Source: Agrocybe praecox (taxonomy: Eukaryota > Basidiomycota > Agaricomycetes > Agaricales > Agrocybaceae). From it: a stretch of 64,000 nt of DNA. Position 1 is the first letter of the stretch. Each line of letters opens with the position of its first letter. A program made the translations under genes and the position numbers. The stretch spans positions 930,001 to 994,000 of the forward strand of contig OZ024842.1 of the NCBI GenBank assembly GCA_964017145.1, in the 5' to 3' direction. Shown one piece after another: positions 33,471-44,002 of the stretch. The notes beneath the pieces are model-generated. The model did no database searches and was not told where the DNA came from. It worked only from the letters and a program-made list of their open reading frames with translations.

Positions 33471-34680
33471 ATAAATACAAAGAGAAAGGATGGATGCACA
33501 GAAGTGCATCTGGATAATGTTCAAAAATAATATGACCTATTTATAAATAAGTCCAAAAAGCAAACTTTTGCTATACTTTTATACATCACAAGTCCCTTTG
33601 GAGACTGTTAGACTACTTCAAGAGTCTATAGATACCTTATATTCTGGCGCTTTTATAGGATGGATATAATGTCCATCATTGTATTTAAGCCTTTATGCAG
33701 TAATGAAACCACCAACATACATGTAAAGAACTTCTGGTGAGTGTCTTGTTTCAGCTAGACTTGAATATAGAATCAACATCTGTAACATAGATACATATGT
33801 TCTATAGTTCTGTTTAAGTACTCTTATAGTTCAAAATTGTATAAAAGTAACATTTACTTATGAATGAAAGAAACACTTGGTATATAGCTACATCAGTTTG
33901 AGATACTCAAAGTGATAATTCATTGTTGACAACCAAATTCATAAGCTTAGAATTCCTTTCAGACTAGTGTGTAGACCTTGTTATTAGGGTTAATAGGGTT
34001 CTGTTGTATATTCATACTATTCTTGTGCAAAGGACTCCTTGCAATTTATATAGTTTGAGTCGATCCACTAAAGACTCTTAGCAATGTAGGCAAGTTATGT
34101 CAAACACAGTTATTAGCAATCACATACTCAAGTAGCTCTAAGGATAAAAGATGATTGTCATTCTAATTATATATCTTGTTTTGACTGTTCTCATGAGTTT
34201 CTGTCCCTTTTTTCATATAGTAACACCATGAAATCTGATTAATATGCAACACAATATGCAGTGATGTATAATGTGCATAAATAGAAGTCATACAAGTTTA
34301 TGAGTGATATGACAGGATATGACAGGATTTTCAGATTGGCCTTGATATTGGGGCTTATAGAACTCATCATATCCCAAAGATTGCTATGAATTATGCATTG
34401 AAAGCTATGATTTTAACTGATGTCCAAATATGGAAGTTATTTCCTAATTGGGATGTTTCCGCTTTTTCACCATATTTTAAGAGATTAAACCTACTATGCT
34501 TGCTATATAAGGTATCTATAGACTCTTGAAGTAGTCTAACAGTCTCCAAAGGGACTTGTGATGTACATATAAAAGTATAGCAAAAGTTTGCTTTTTGGAC
34601 TTATTTATAAATAGGTCATATTATTTTTGAATATTATCCAGATGCACTTCTGTGCATCCATCCTTTCTCTTTGTATTTAT
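33471..34680. mobile_element. Foldback/MITE-like element with about 175-bp inverted arms
   Basis: The first 173 bp (33471-33643, starting ATAAATACAAAGAGAAAGG) are repeated in reverse complement at 34504-34680, near-identical (for example CAAGTCCCTTTGGAGACTG and TCTATAGATACCTTATAT). The roughly 860-bp centre has no coding frame. Its left end abuts the hAT terminus exactly, so the hAT element may have inserted at its edge, or the reverse. The TSD is not determinable. Confidence 0.8.
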
Positions 34681-34849
34681 GCATTTTTAAAGGTTTTATA
34701 AATAATTATAAATCACTAGAACCTATATCCACCTCTTTTTTGTGGCAAAAAAGCGCCCAAAACATAAGAAATCAGACAATGTAGCCTTTTAGGCAATTAA
34801 TCATGTGAGATATTGCAAACACACATAAGATAAGATATGATATGATAAG

Positions 34850-35005
34850 ATAACTACTATCTAGATTAGATTCATGAGCATAGCCACAATTTAGATAAGA
34901 TATTTATTAACATAGCCACAAGTCAGATAAGATATCAAAAGCATAGCCACAATAAAATAAAACATTACAGTATAGCCACACATCAGATTAGATATAGTGA
35001 TATTG
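34850..35005 (+). repeat. Short tandem repeat, CATAGCCACAA...AGATAAGATAT, about 38 bp
   Basis: Four degenerate units with the core CATAGCCACA followed by A/T-rich spacer and AGATAAGATAT or AGATTAGATAT (cores at about 34879, 34914, 34945 and 34975). An AAATGTTTTAAAA-rich segment and the dispersed repeat shared with 14,100-14,300 (35,030-35,230) follow. Confidence 0.65.
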
Positions 35006-35484
35006 TCACACTTTTTCTAAAAATGTTTTATATTGTAAAATGTTTTAAAATATGCTAAAATGTTTCAAAGTGCAAAAACATTTTTAAAGGACAAAAATGT
35101 TTTAAAAGAAATGTTTTGTGCAAAAATGTTTCTATAAAAACATTCTAAAGGGCCTATTAGGTTGTTTTTTTACCAGAAATTAATTGACCTAATAGGTCCT
35201 TACCATGGTTCACTGAAGTGCTATGCTTAAATCTCAATTATATTGAGACTCTATATTACTTTAGGAAAAGGTTGATTACAAATGTGTTTGTTAGAGCTTT
35301 ATAAATAGATAAATAAATAAAGTTTATGAAAGGAGAACTTAGGGACAGTTTCAGATTTTAGTTCCAGGATAACTGTAACCTAGGAGTCCCAAGGAGTCCC
35401 TGGATGCCCTGAGGGATACCTAGGGATAATGGTCATTTTCCTGATGAGTGAGTGGTGGAGTTGTCTGAAAAAGCTTCAATCTTC

Positions 35485-35953
35485 TGTCAGGGCAACACTA
35501 TAATCAGTGTGACAAGGCCACCAACAAAAACAAAGCAAGAGAGAGAGAGAGAGAGATAGAGAGAGACACTCAATGATTCCAAGAGATCACACCAATGATA
35601 GTGGATATCCTGAGAAATTGAAGCTGGGGCTACAGCTACATACATGTCCAGTATATATATCTTACAGCTATTCTAGAATATTCCTCCATGACATCATAGA
35701 AAGGAATGATGAATAATGCAATGACATCATAAAGAAAGTAAAATAATGATGTAGAATGATGTAGAATGGATGAGGCTATGCTCATTTGATGCTCATGGGA
35801 AATCAAAGTGATAAGTATCTAATCAAATGATAATCAAGAGGTAATCAAGAGATAATCAAAGATATGAAACAGATAAGATATCTACACACCTACAAAAGGG
35901 AAAAATGCGAAATAAATATAGAAAAATAAGGAAAAATAGGGGAAACCCTGACA
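35485..35953 (-). mobile_element. LTR of family A, copy 3
   Basis: TGTCAGGGCAACACTATAAT...GGGGAAACCCTGACA, the same orientation as copy 1 and opposite to copy 2. It contains the GAGA run at about 35,540 and, compared with copy 1, an extra piece near 35,700 (ATAGAAAGGAATGATGAATA...). The flanks (TCTTC and AGATC) show no 5-bp duplication, and no polypurine tract or interior lies on either side, so it may be a rearranged or recombined solo LTR. The sequence 35,954-36,189 shows nothing recognisable. Confidence 0.85.
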
Positions 35954-36191
35954 AGATCCATTACACTGTGTTGATCTCGTAAAGAGAGTCAACAAAGGGA
36001 AAAACTAGCTATTCATATAGGATTTACAATAGGAGGCTAGCTAATGTGGAACTAAATGATAATGGTTTTGAAATAATACTGAACTAGGAAGAAATAAAAG
36101 AAAGAACAAAAACAGAATGAGATAAGATAAGGTAAGTTGGAGGGAATTCATGACAGCTAGCCATTCTGCTATGAGCACTATATAGGCTATA

Positions 36192-37786
36192 CAGTGGGGG
36201 ACAAAACCGTTACAATGTTTTGTACATTTCAAGTAAACCTGAAATAACTTGGGAGCCAGGCAAGCTAGAACCTTGAAATTTTAAATGTAGATAGTCCTGG
36301 ATGTTATCTACCCAAACATATGTCAATGATTATGTAAACTCCATTTTTTCCCACACTAAAAATTATTTAAAAGTACAAGTACATTGTAACGGTTTTGTCC
36401 CTCTTGAAAATTATATACTATTTACACTATTCAGTACTTGGTATAGCCTCCCTTGGCCTTAGCAACAGCTGCAACCCTTCTAGGCATACTTTCTATCAAA
36501 TTCTGACACACAGAGGCTGGAATTTCATTCCACACCTTCTGTGTCCTTTCCCAAAGTTCTGCTATGCTAGAAGGGGCTGTTTCATAGTCTCCAAGCCTTG
36601 CCTTGAGATGAAACCAAAGGTGTTCAATTGGGTTGAGGTCTGCTGATTGAGGGGGCCACACCATAACTTCCATACCACTGTATTTTAGCCAGTTCATGGC
36701 CTTTTTGCTCTTGTGCTTGGGGTCATTGTCTTGCTGAAAAATGACATCCTCTGGGTTCTTGTTGTAATATGCAAGGCTTTGCTGGAGTTCATCATCCAGA
36801 ATGGACACATAGAGGTCAGCATCCATCCTCCCATCAATCTTGGTCCCATACCCAACTCCTTCCCAAAACATACAGCCCCAAAACATCAAATTCCCTCCTG
36901 CAAATTTGACAGTGCCCTCTACCAGTCTATCACTAAGCCTCTCTCCTGGCATTTTCCACACCCACTTCCTCCCATCTGACCCCAAATGATTGACTTTGGT
37001 CTCATCTGTGTAGACAACACGCTTCCAGTCATCAACAGTCCAGTGTATATGGCTTATTGCAAAGTCCATGCGTTCCTTCCTATGTCGTTTGGAGAGAAAA
37101 GGCCGTTTCTTCTTGACTACAGCCTTTAATCCAGTGCTCCAAAGTGCTCTGCGAACAGTCTTTGATGATAGAGACTGGTTGGTAATGTTTTTCAAGGTTT
37201 TGCCAACCTCAACAGCATTTTCAGCCTTGCGAGAAGAGATAAGGCATATGGCATATTTGATATTGGATGGTAAAAGCTTGCGAGGACAACCACCAGTGGA
37301 CTTGGGAAGGTCAGAGCAGTATCTGTTGCGGATACGGGATATAGAGGCAATGGAACAACCAGTAATAGCTTCAATTTGGTGAGCAGAATGACCTTGGGTA
37401 AGAAGATGAATGATGTGGGTGCGTTGGGCAGTAGTAATGCAGTGCATAGTGAAATAATGAGTTGTGGGGGGCCACAAGCATCGTACAAGAGTATATATAC
37501 CTTTTCCCAACCAATCACATGATTTTATTTGCACTTATTTGGGTGTAATCAATAAAGTCAGGTGATTTGGCTGAGAGGGACAAAACCGTTACAATGTACT
37601 TGTACTTTTAAATAATTTGTAGTGTGGGAAGAAATGGTGCTTACATAATCATTGACATATGTTTGGGTAGATAACATCCAGGACTATCTACATTTAAAAT
37701 TTCAAGGTTCTAGCTTGCCTGGCTCCCAAGTTATTTCAGGTTTACTTGAAATGTACAAAACATTGTAACAGTTTTGTCCCCCACTG
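36192..37786 (-). mobile_element. Complete Tc1/mariner element (Tc1-3), twin of Tc1-2
   Basis: 1,595 bp between TA dinucleotides (36190-36191 and 37787-37788). By eye it matches Tc1-2 base for base in opposite orientation, including the base that distinguishes the two TIRs of each copy (ACTGTTAC in the TIR upstream of the gene). It landed 11 bp from the end of the older interrupted Tc1-4 element, in TA-rich sequence. Confidence 0.96.
36431..37447 (-). CDS. Tc1/mariner transposase, intact (twin copy)
   Basis: 338 residues from the preferred ATG at 37447 (an in-frame ATG at 37534 precedes the TATATATA box at about 37491-37498). The DD34E motifs, HTH motifs and C-terminal GGYTKY are as in the plus-strand copy, and the predicted protein is identical throughout. 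The gene is complete, with its own promoter-like TATA box inside the element, and no disabling change is seen. Two intact identical copies 10.6 kb apart imply a very recent transposition, and this family may still be active in the genome. Confidence 0.96.
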   Translation of the reverse strand: MHCITTAQRTHIIHLLTQGHSAHQIEAITGCSIASISRIRNRYCSDLPKSTGGCPRKLLPSNIKYAICLISSRKAENAVEVGKTLKNITNQSLSSKTVRRALWSTGLKAVVKKKRPFLSKRHRKERMDFAISHIHWTVDDWKRVVYTDETKVNHLGSDGRKWVWKMPGERLSDRLVEGTVKFAGGNLMFWGCMFWEGVGYGTKIDGRMDADLYVSILDDELQQSLAYYNKNPEDVIFQQDNDPKHKSKKAMNWLKYSGMEVMVWPPQSADLNPIEHLWFHLKARLGDYETAPSSIAELWERTQKVWNEIPASVCQNLIESMPRRVAAVAKAKGGYTKY

Positions 37787-38257
37787 TATATATCTTGTAC
37801 TCGTGACCGAAAAAAGTAATCACCATATTATGTAATAAACACGTCCAACTTTTTGGTCACCTTGGCTACTTTTTTGTATTTCCAACCACCGCATCCTTTT
37901 CTAATCCTGAAAATAGTATCTCCTAAGACAGAATGTCGTCAGCTTCCTTCTCATGTAAAAGACCAGTTTATTGGAGCTGTTACTGCTGGAGAAAAGGTCC
38001 TTTATGCAGCCACACAGTACGACATCAATATTCACACAACTCGGAGCATCATAAAGAAGTACAAAAAAACTGGCTCTACTGAGAATCAGACAAGAACTGG
38101 GTGAACACCCAAGCTTACAGAAGCTGACAAACATCACATCATCAGAATTGCGAGGAACAATCACTGTTTACCATTTGGAGAGATTGGTAATCAGCTAGGA
38201 TTTAACGTGAGCGACACTACCCTTCGGCATGTTCTCAATGATGCTGGGTACCACCGT

Positions 38258-40590
38258 TAAGGTGCTTGCTGCAGGGTTGAGTGTGTATGTACGATTTGTA
38301 CCTTGTATATACTCCGAAACAAAACCCAATCAATGTGATTAGTTCTTTCGTGGGAAGGATATGCGATATGCGTCGTTAATTATGTTTTCTCTCTAAAGAT
38401 ACACTCTTTAATGCAACAGAATGTTTCCTAGGATCAAAGATCACAAGTGTTTGAGTAGCTTACGCACAAAGCGAAGTTCCTCGGAAAGTGTAAACATAGA
38501 TTTAATGTGTTTCCACAAGATGTAGTGTGTAGGTAGTTCGCCACTTAGGCTGGATACTTAATCCAAAGTCTTTTAATCACTTAGAAAGGGGACTCAATCC
38601 TAAACGGGCCACTTAGGCGTCACTTAGACAATTTGCCACTTAGGCAGGGAACTTATCCCTAGGAACAGGCCACTTAGGCGTAGGGCTGCGCACCGTGACC
38701 GTAGGCTACGGCATACGGGTGCTACGGTTCGGCTTCCGTAGCCGTATCGTGAGGCTCAAATAGTTATCTTATACGGTACGGTTACGGTACGGCTTAAGAC
38801 CCGTATGAACCGTAGATTGACGGCCGAATCGGCCGTATACGGCTGAGTTTAAAATCGCATAAATCAATATGGATTCTTGATGGATTCAATTAAACACACA
38901 ATAAGCTGTTAACTGTATTGCTGACATACAGAGACAAAATACATGTACCTGACATGTACCCTGTATTTTGATCGTCGGTGATACCATATATGGGATGGCC
39001 GGCCTGCTAAAAAACAGTGCATATGTTTAAATGCCGCTAAAACAGTGCCTGCACCGTCCCGTCATCGCATTCTCGAAGGATGATGGTTATTTTATATTTT
39101 AGTGACGGTTATTGTACTATCTCTCCTTAAATATATATATATTTATCTACAATCCATACCGTAGCCGTATATTGGCCGTATACGGCCGTATTTGTAACCG
39201 AACCGTACCGTGGAACCCAAGAATTTCCATATACGGTTACGGTTACGGGTGTGCCGTACCCGTATATGTACCGTAGTGTATACGGCCGTATACCGTTACG
39301 GTTCGGTGCGCAGCCCTACTTAGGCGTCACTTAGACAATTCTTGCCACTTAGGCGGGTATTAAGCTTTATGTCACTTAAGACAGAGGAAACTTTATCCCA
39401 ATACATTTATGTAGGTTCCTCGAGAACTCTACAAGTTAACTCAAGTCGCTCAACTTAACGCCAAGATGCTCAAATGACACGGTAGGTAGTCTGTTCAATA
39501 AAACCAACTCTTGCGGAGATTTATTAGGTACCAAAGGTCGATCCTAGGAGTTTGCAACTCAATGCACATTCCTCGAATGTGGACAACTGGGTTCTAGTTT
39601 ATCTGGGGTGCTACAGTAATTTACAGGCTACTTATATACTGCTAGGTTTCGGAAAATACAGGAATACTTGGAGCGGATCAGAAACGCTCGGAAAATACAG
39701 GAAATAATATTATTGGTTAATGCTAGGTAGCTCCACTCGATGCATAAGCAACCAGTAGGTACCATGCGTGTTTTTGTATACCCTCGGAAGGGTTCGTATG
39801 GTTGGGCAAGTCGCTGACTCGAGCGTGACGCTCCGAGGGCGCTTATTCGCATTAGCCAATGATCATTGATCGATGTTGTAGGGTCCGAAGCATCGGAGTA
39901 CCGTGGTATCGTATGGATCTACAATCCTCGGCTCCACAACTGCCGTTTAAGGTAACTGCGCATATCCGAGGGTCTTAAGACCATGTGTAAGCGTTCCTAG
40001 GAACTTCTCCTTTTAGGTTTATCAGCTATCTGACTCAAGCAGACGTCGGCAAGTCCTAATTGACATTACTAGTGCTTGTCTCGTCATTTGCATAGTGCCC
40101 ACTATGTTCCTAGGGACCAGTAATGTACTTTGTTAATGCTAGGATCAGTCCTACCGCCTTGAGTTAGCGTTCCTAGGAACGTTGGCAGTAGTTTACATGT
40201 ACTTTCATATGGTGGGAACTTTCCGTTTTCCATATTAGGTAGATGTGGATGCATCGCGCACTGCGTAATAATAAGTGGCTATAGCGCCGTTAAGCTTATT
40301 ATTAGCAGGCTCTAGCTTACATTCCTGATGGCTGAATATTATCCTAGGAGCCTTTGATCCTGCTGCATCGCTGTTAAAGCATTCCATGCATTTCCGAGGA
40401 ACTACTATAACTAACTCTAGCATTCGTAAGGTTCATCCTAGGGTTCGTAGAATGGTTTCCCCTATCCAAACATGTAGCTATCCTTGCTCTGTACTTATGT
40501 AGACTTAATAATAAATGTGTTTATTATGCCAAAAATTAAGTAGGATAGATACTTGGTTAAAGTTCAGTCACAGCCGAACACCGGTCGTAT
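38258..40590. mobile_element. Unclassified insertion inside Tc1-4
   Basis: Defined by where the transposase reading breaks (CACCGT at 38252-38257) and resumes (CACTGT at 40591-40596); these may be a 5-6-bp target duplication with one C/T difference. It holds about 1.7 kb of its own sequence plus the hAT MITE at 38681-39318. It is rich in CACTTAGGCG and CCTAGGAAC motifs recurring at irregular intervals, has no coding frame, and its ends (TAAGGTGC...GGTCGTAT) are not inverted repeats. It could be a solo LTR of a family not otherwise present here. Confidence 0.55.
38681..39318. mobile_element. hAT-type MITE with perfect 8-bp TSD (copy 1)
   Basis: 638 bp with ends TAGGGCTGCGCACCG and CGGTGCGCAGCCCTA, flanked by CTTAGGCG at 38673-38680 and 39319-39326. 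The 8-bp TSD and short TIR identify a hAT-type non-autonomous element. Both subterminal regions are packed with TACGG/CCGTA motifs (for example CCGTAGCCGTATCG and CGTATACGGCCGTATA), the likely transposase-binding sites. There is no coding frame. The CpGs are largely intact, so this copy is young relative to copy 2. Confidence 0.93.
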
Positions 40591-41106
40591 CACTGTCGGG
40601 TGGCCAAAAAAGTCCCATTTCTCACCAAACACCATTGTTATGCTCGTATGTCCTGGGCATGGATGTACAAGCACTATTCACCCTCTCACTGGAACAAGAT
40701 CATCTGGTCTGATGAAGCTTACATTTACCTTGGCAATGATCATGGTCGGGTTTTTGTTACACATCAAACCGAAGAAGAATTTTTGGATCAGTGCTTGGTA
40801 CCAAAATTCAAGCAGTCACCTGTATGTGTGATGATCTTGGCATGTATCATGGGTGGCAGGAAGGGCCCATTGGTGGTCCTCAAATATCTGGGTGGGAAGG
40901 GTGGAGGGATGAACACAAAAAGGTACTGTGAACAGGTTTTAGAGGGTGCTTTGATGCCTTTCTATGAAGACATGGTTGAGGAGCATGGTTGGGTCCAGTT
41001 TCAGCAAAATAATGTGTCTTGTCATTGAAGCAAGAAAACAAATACCTGGTTCAATGATCACAGAATTCCACTCTTTACCACCCTCCCAATTCACCCGACC
41101 TTTCGC

Positions 41107-41725
41107 TAGGGCTGCACACCGTTATCGTAGGCTATGGCATACAGGTGCTACAGTTCGGCTTGAATAGCTGTATCATGAGCTCCAAGTAATTGTGTCATAC
41201 GGTACGGCTACAGTACGGTTTGAGACCTGTATGCACTGTAAATTGACGGCCGATTCAGCCGTATACAGCTGAGTTTAAAATTGGATAAACCTCATGGATT
41301 CAATTCAACACACAGCAGGCTGTGATTACTGTATTTGTAACATACAGCAAAAAAATATGTGTAACCTGTATTTTGGATGGTCAGCCTTCCCAAATATGGC
41401 AAGGCCGCTATGCAAAGGATACAGGTTACAGGTCTTAATGCTGGTAAAACGGTGTCTGTGCCATGCTTCTTTTGCCTTTTTGAAGAAGGGTGACTAATTT
41501 TATGTTATAGTTACATTTACTCTACTATCCAGCTGTTTTTTTGTATATTTAATATATTTATTCTTCATTACTTTACCGTAGCTATATAGGGCCGGTATAC
41601 AGCCATATTTCTAACCAAACTGTACCATGGAGGCTGACAATTACCACCTACAGTTACAGTTACGGGTGTGCCATACCCGTATATGTACCGTAATGTATAT
41701 TGTTATGGTTCAGTGTGCAGCCCTA
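41107..41725. mobile_element. hAT-type MITE (copy 2), CpG-decayed
   Basis: 619 bp, TAGGGCTGCACACCG...CAGTGTGCAGCCCTA, flanked by CCTTTCGC (41099-41106) and CCTTTTGC (41726-41733), an 8-bp TSD with one C/T difference. It aligns throughout with copy 1, but many CG positions of copy 1 read TG or CA here (for example GCGCACC versus GCACACC, TACGGC versus TATGGC). It sits precisely in the transposase region before the third catalytic residue of Tc1-4. Confidence 0.92.
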
Positions 41726-42317
41726 CCTTTTGCCCATTGAACCTGTCTGGCATGAACTCAAAAATATCATATGGTCTATGCCACACCTTCCTTCAACTAT
41801 TGATGGTCTGAAAGCTGCTGTAAGAGCTGCATGGGATGAGCTCAATGTCATTGACATTGACAAGTATATTTATAGGATGCCCAATAGAGTTTTGATAGAG
41901 TTACTTACTTCAATTTTTCAAGCCCAGGGTGGTCACACCTTGGTCACACCTGTCACCCACTTTTAATCACATTTTTGGATTTACTACTATATCATATATC
42001 TATGTTTCAAAAATCTAATGTATATGACTTGATCTGAGTGTTAATAAAGGCTTTTCGATGTGAGGAGGACAAGGACTAAAATGGATCTGATTATATAATG
42101 GTGATTACTTTTTTCGGCCCCGAGTATATATCTTTATAAACTTCTGATTTTTTCCTGATGTACACAAACAATCGGTCGAAATAGTACAGTACTTGTACAG
42201 TACTCTACTATATTTTCAAATTTCTACTAATAGTCATTCTATAAGTACTAGATACATACTGATTTTTGAACAAGACATGATGTAATTTCGATAGAAACCA
42301 GTTTTGAGGTGGCAGTG

Positions 42318-43635
42318 TAAGGACTAGCATGGTAATGGTAATCACGTGGTAAAACTGTGAAAATAATTATTTTACCATACGGAAAGAAACCGTGGTAAAC
42401 CGTCCATATCCGCGGTTTACCGGTAAAATGCATTAATTTTTAGACACCGTGAGAGGAATCTACCAGAATAGGACGATTGTCTTTAGCGCCTACTCAAGGA
42501 CTCCCGACGGGAACACAAACATCTCCTAGCTGGTTTATTGCTATCATGCCACCTAAGGGGGTTGCTAAACCTACAAATGGTACCCGGGGAGGCCTCCTAT
42601 AGCCAATACTCAGTTTAGCAAATCAGATACTGCTTCTACAGCTACATTGAACTTGTTTGTGAGGGCTATTGGAAGGCATGGCATACACAAATCCTTGTTT
42701 TAGCTCATATTAACTCAATTATTTATCCTTAAGTTATTTTGTACAATTAAAAACTACTACCGTGAGTGGGGGTGCACAATTCCCGCTAAGTTTTACGCCT
42801 GTGATTAAGCCGCGTCACATATGTCACATCCATTCTACTTTAAGACATGGCTCCTGCACCGTCCACACACTTAATAGCATAGATTTTGTATCGTATATGT
42901 AGGGTAATATATGCTACACGACGCAAAAGTATTCAGAAGGTTTTAAACAAAATAAATCGGCCAGAAATGAGAAAATAAGCTAATTTCCCTGCCAAAAGGG
43001 AGCTCTAGAGTAATTTGAATAGATCCTTTCATCCAGCGAACCTATGAACATGGTTTGTAGAGGTTTTTTGCATAGAAATAAAATATTAATTGATTCGTTT
43101 GAACAGATTATAATGTATCTGACTCTGTGGAAAGAATCGCGATACACCCAATTATGAGGTTGAATTTTTTTTCTTGGCATAGGAATTCTCAAAAAGTCAT
43201 GTATGGCAATTGGATTGTGGTCTAAAACACTCATTTATCCAGGGTTTGAGACTACAACAGATTATATCTGACAGAAAGTACAATCCGGCAGACACTTTTC
43301 AAATAACATGAATTTTCTTGATAAATCAGAAGAATTTATAAATAAAAAAGGCTTCGGATGTGTATCACCCAAAAAAATGTAATAATAATTCTGTACTTCA
43401 AATTTTGAGTCTGTACATATATTTTTTGGCGAAAAAGACCAAGATTTGATCTTTGAAACTTAAGTTTTGTCTTCAGGCATGATCTACAGACAACGCGCAC
43501 ATAGTGTGACAAATTCATTATATAATATTGACGGTTTACCGGTAACTTACCGTACCGTTACCGTGCGGTAATGATTTTGGCATTTTCCACGGTTTAGGTC
43601 ACGGTGGTTACCGGTAGTTACCAAGCTAGTCCCTA
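42318..43635 (+). mobile_element. hAT deletion derivative, same family as 31374-33470
   Basis: Ends TAAGGACTAGCATGG and CCAAGCTAGTCCCTA, flanked by TGGCAGTG (42310-42317) and TGGCGGTG (43636-43643), an 8-bp TSD with one difference. Subterminal GGTAA/TTACCGG motifs occur at both ends. At 42546 an ATG opens MPPKGVAKPTNGTRGGLL then TAG, the counterpart of the first residues of the hAT transposase at 33231, frameshifted. The rest of the transposase is missing. At 1,318 bp it is far shorter than an autonomous hAT. It is the last element before the gene-rich half. Confidence 0.85.
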
Positions 43636-44002
43636 TGGCGGTGCAATGACTAAGCAGACATTTCCTTTTGCGGACGTTGCGCCTCCCCCAGACATGGATA
43701 ACGAGCCCAATTTCAAACCCCGCGCAACTGCGCATTAGTATGGATGAATGTGCACCGTTATAATGATTCACTAGTTTAGTTTGGCTTTTCGAGAAATTTT
43801 AATCCTTTATGAATAGTATTATACAAGAGACTGTGCTGAACATCTTTACTACACGTCTATATCACTGGGAGTATACTATACAAGGGCCAACCACCACTAG
43901 GCATTACTTTCTCGCCAGGTACTACCACTGAAACCCACGCCTACTTAAATCTCTGGGCAAGAAAAGTCCATTATACGAATACACGAAAAAAATTCTTCAA
44001 GA

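Larger units (their letters stand above)
37930..41966 (+). pseudogene. Tc1-like transposase, interrupted and mutated
   Basis: Segment 1 (about 37,930-38,257) encodes the HTH region: LPSHVKDQFIGAVTAGEKV, YDINIHTTRSIIKKYKKTGS, then a TGA at 38102-38104, then PKLTEADKHHIIRIARNNH and LRHVLNDAGYHR. Segment 2 (40,597-41,106) resumes with RVAKKVPFLTKHH and has IIWSDEAYIYLGNDHG (first Asp), VQFQQNNVSCH (the second catalytic Asp replaced by Asn) and a TGA at 41026-41028. Segment 3 (from 41,726) completes the third motif with PIEPVWHELKNIIW (Glu) and runs to a TAA at 41966. A frameshift lies near 41,085. Dead: lost catalytic Asp, two TGA stops, a frameshift and two insertions. Confidence 0.88.
37800..42124 (+). 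mobile_element. Old Tc1-like element (Tc1-4) split by two insertions
   Basis: The terminal inverted repeats begin CTCGTGACCGAAAAAAGT at 37800 and end with the reverse complement of CTCGGGGCCGAAAAAAGT at 42124, with TA on both sides (37798-37799 and 42125-42126). Removing 38258-40590 and 41107-41725 (with their duplications) leaves an element of about 1.36 kb, the usual Tc1 size. The TIRs differ from those of Tc1-1, -2 and -3, so it is a separate family. Confidence 0.88.

Noticed and set aside
1..43643. A host biosynthetic or defence gene cluster in the left half
   Set aside because: Every coding region recognised there belongs to a transposable element or is an unassignable scrap.
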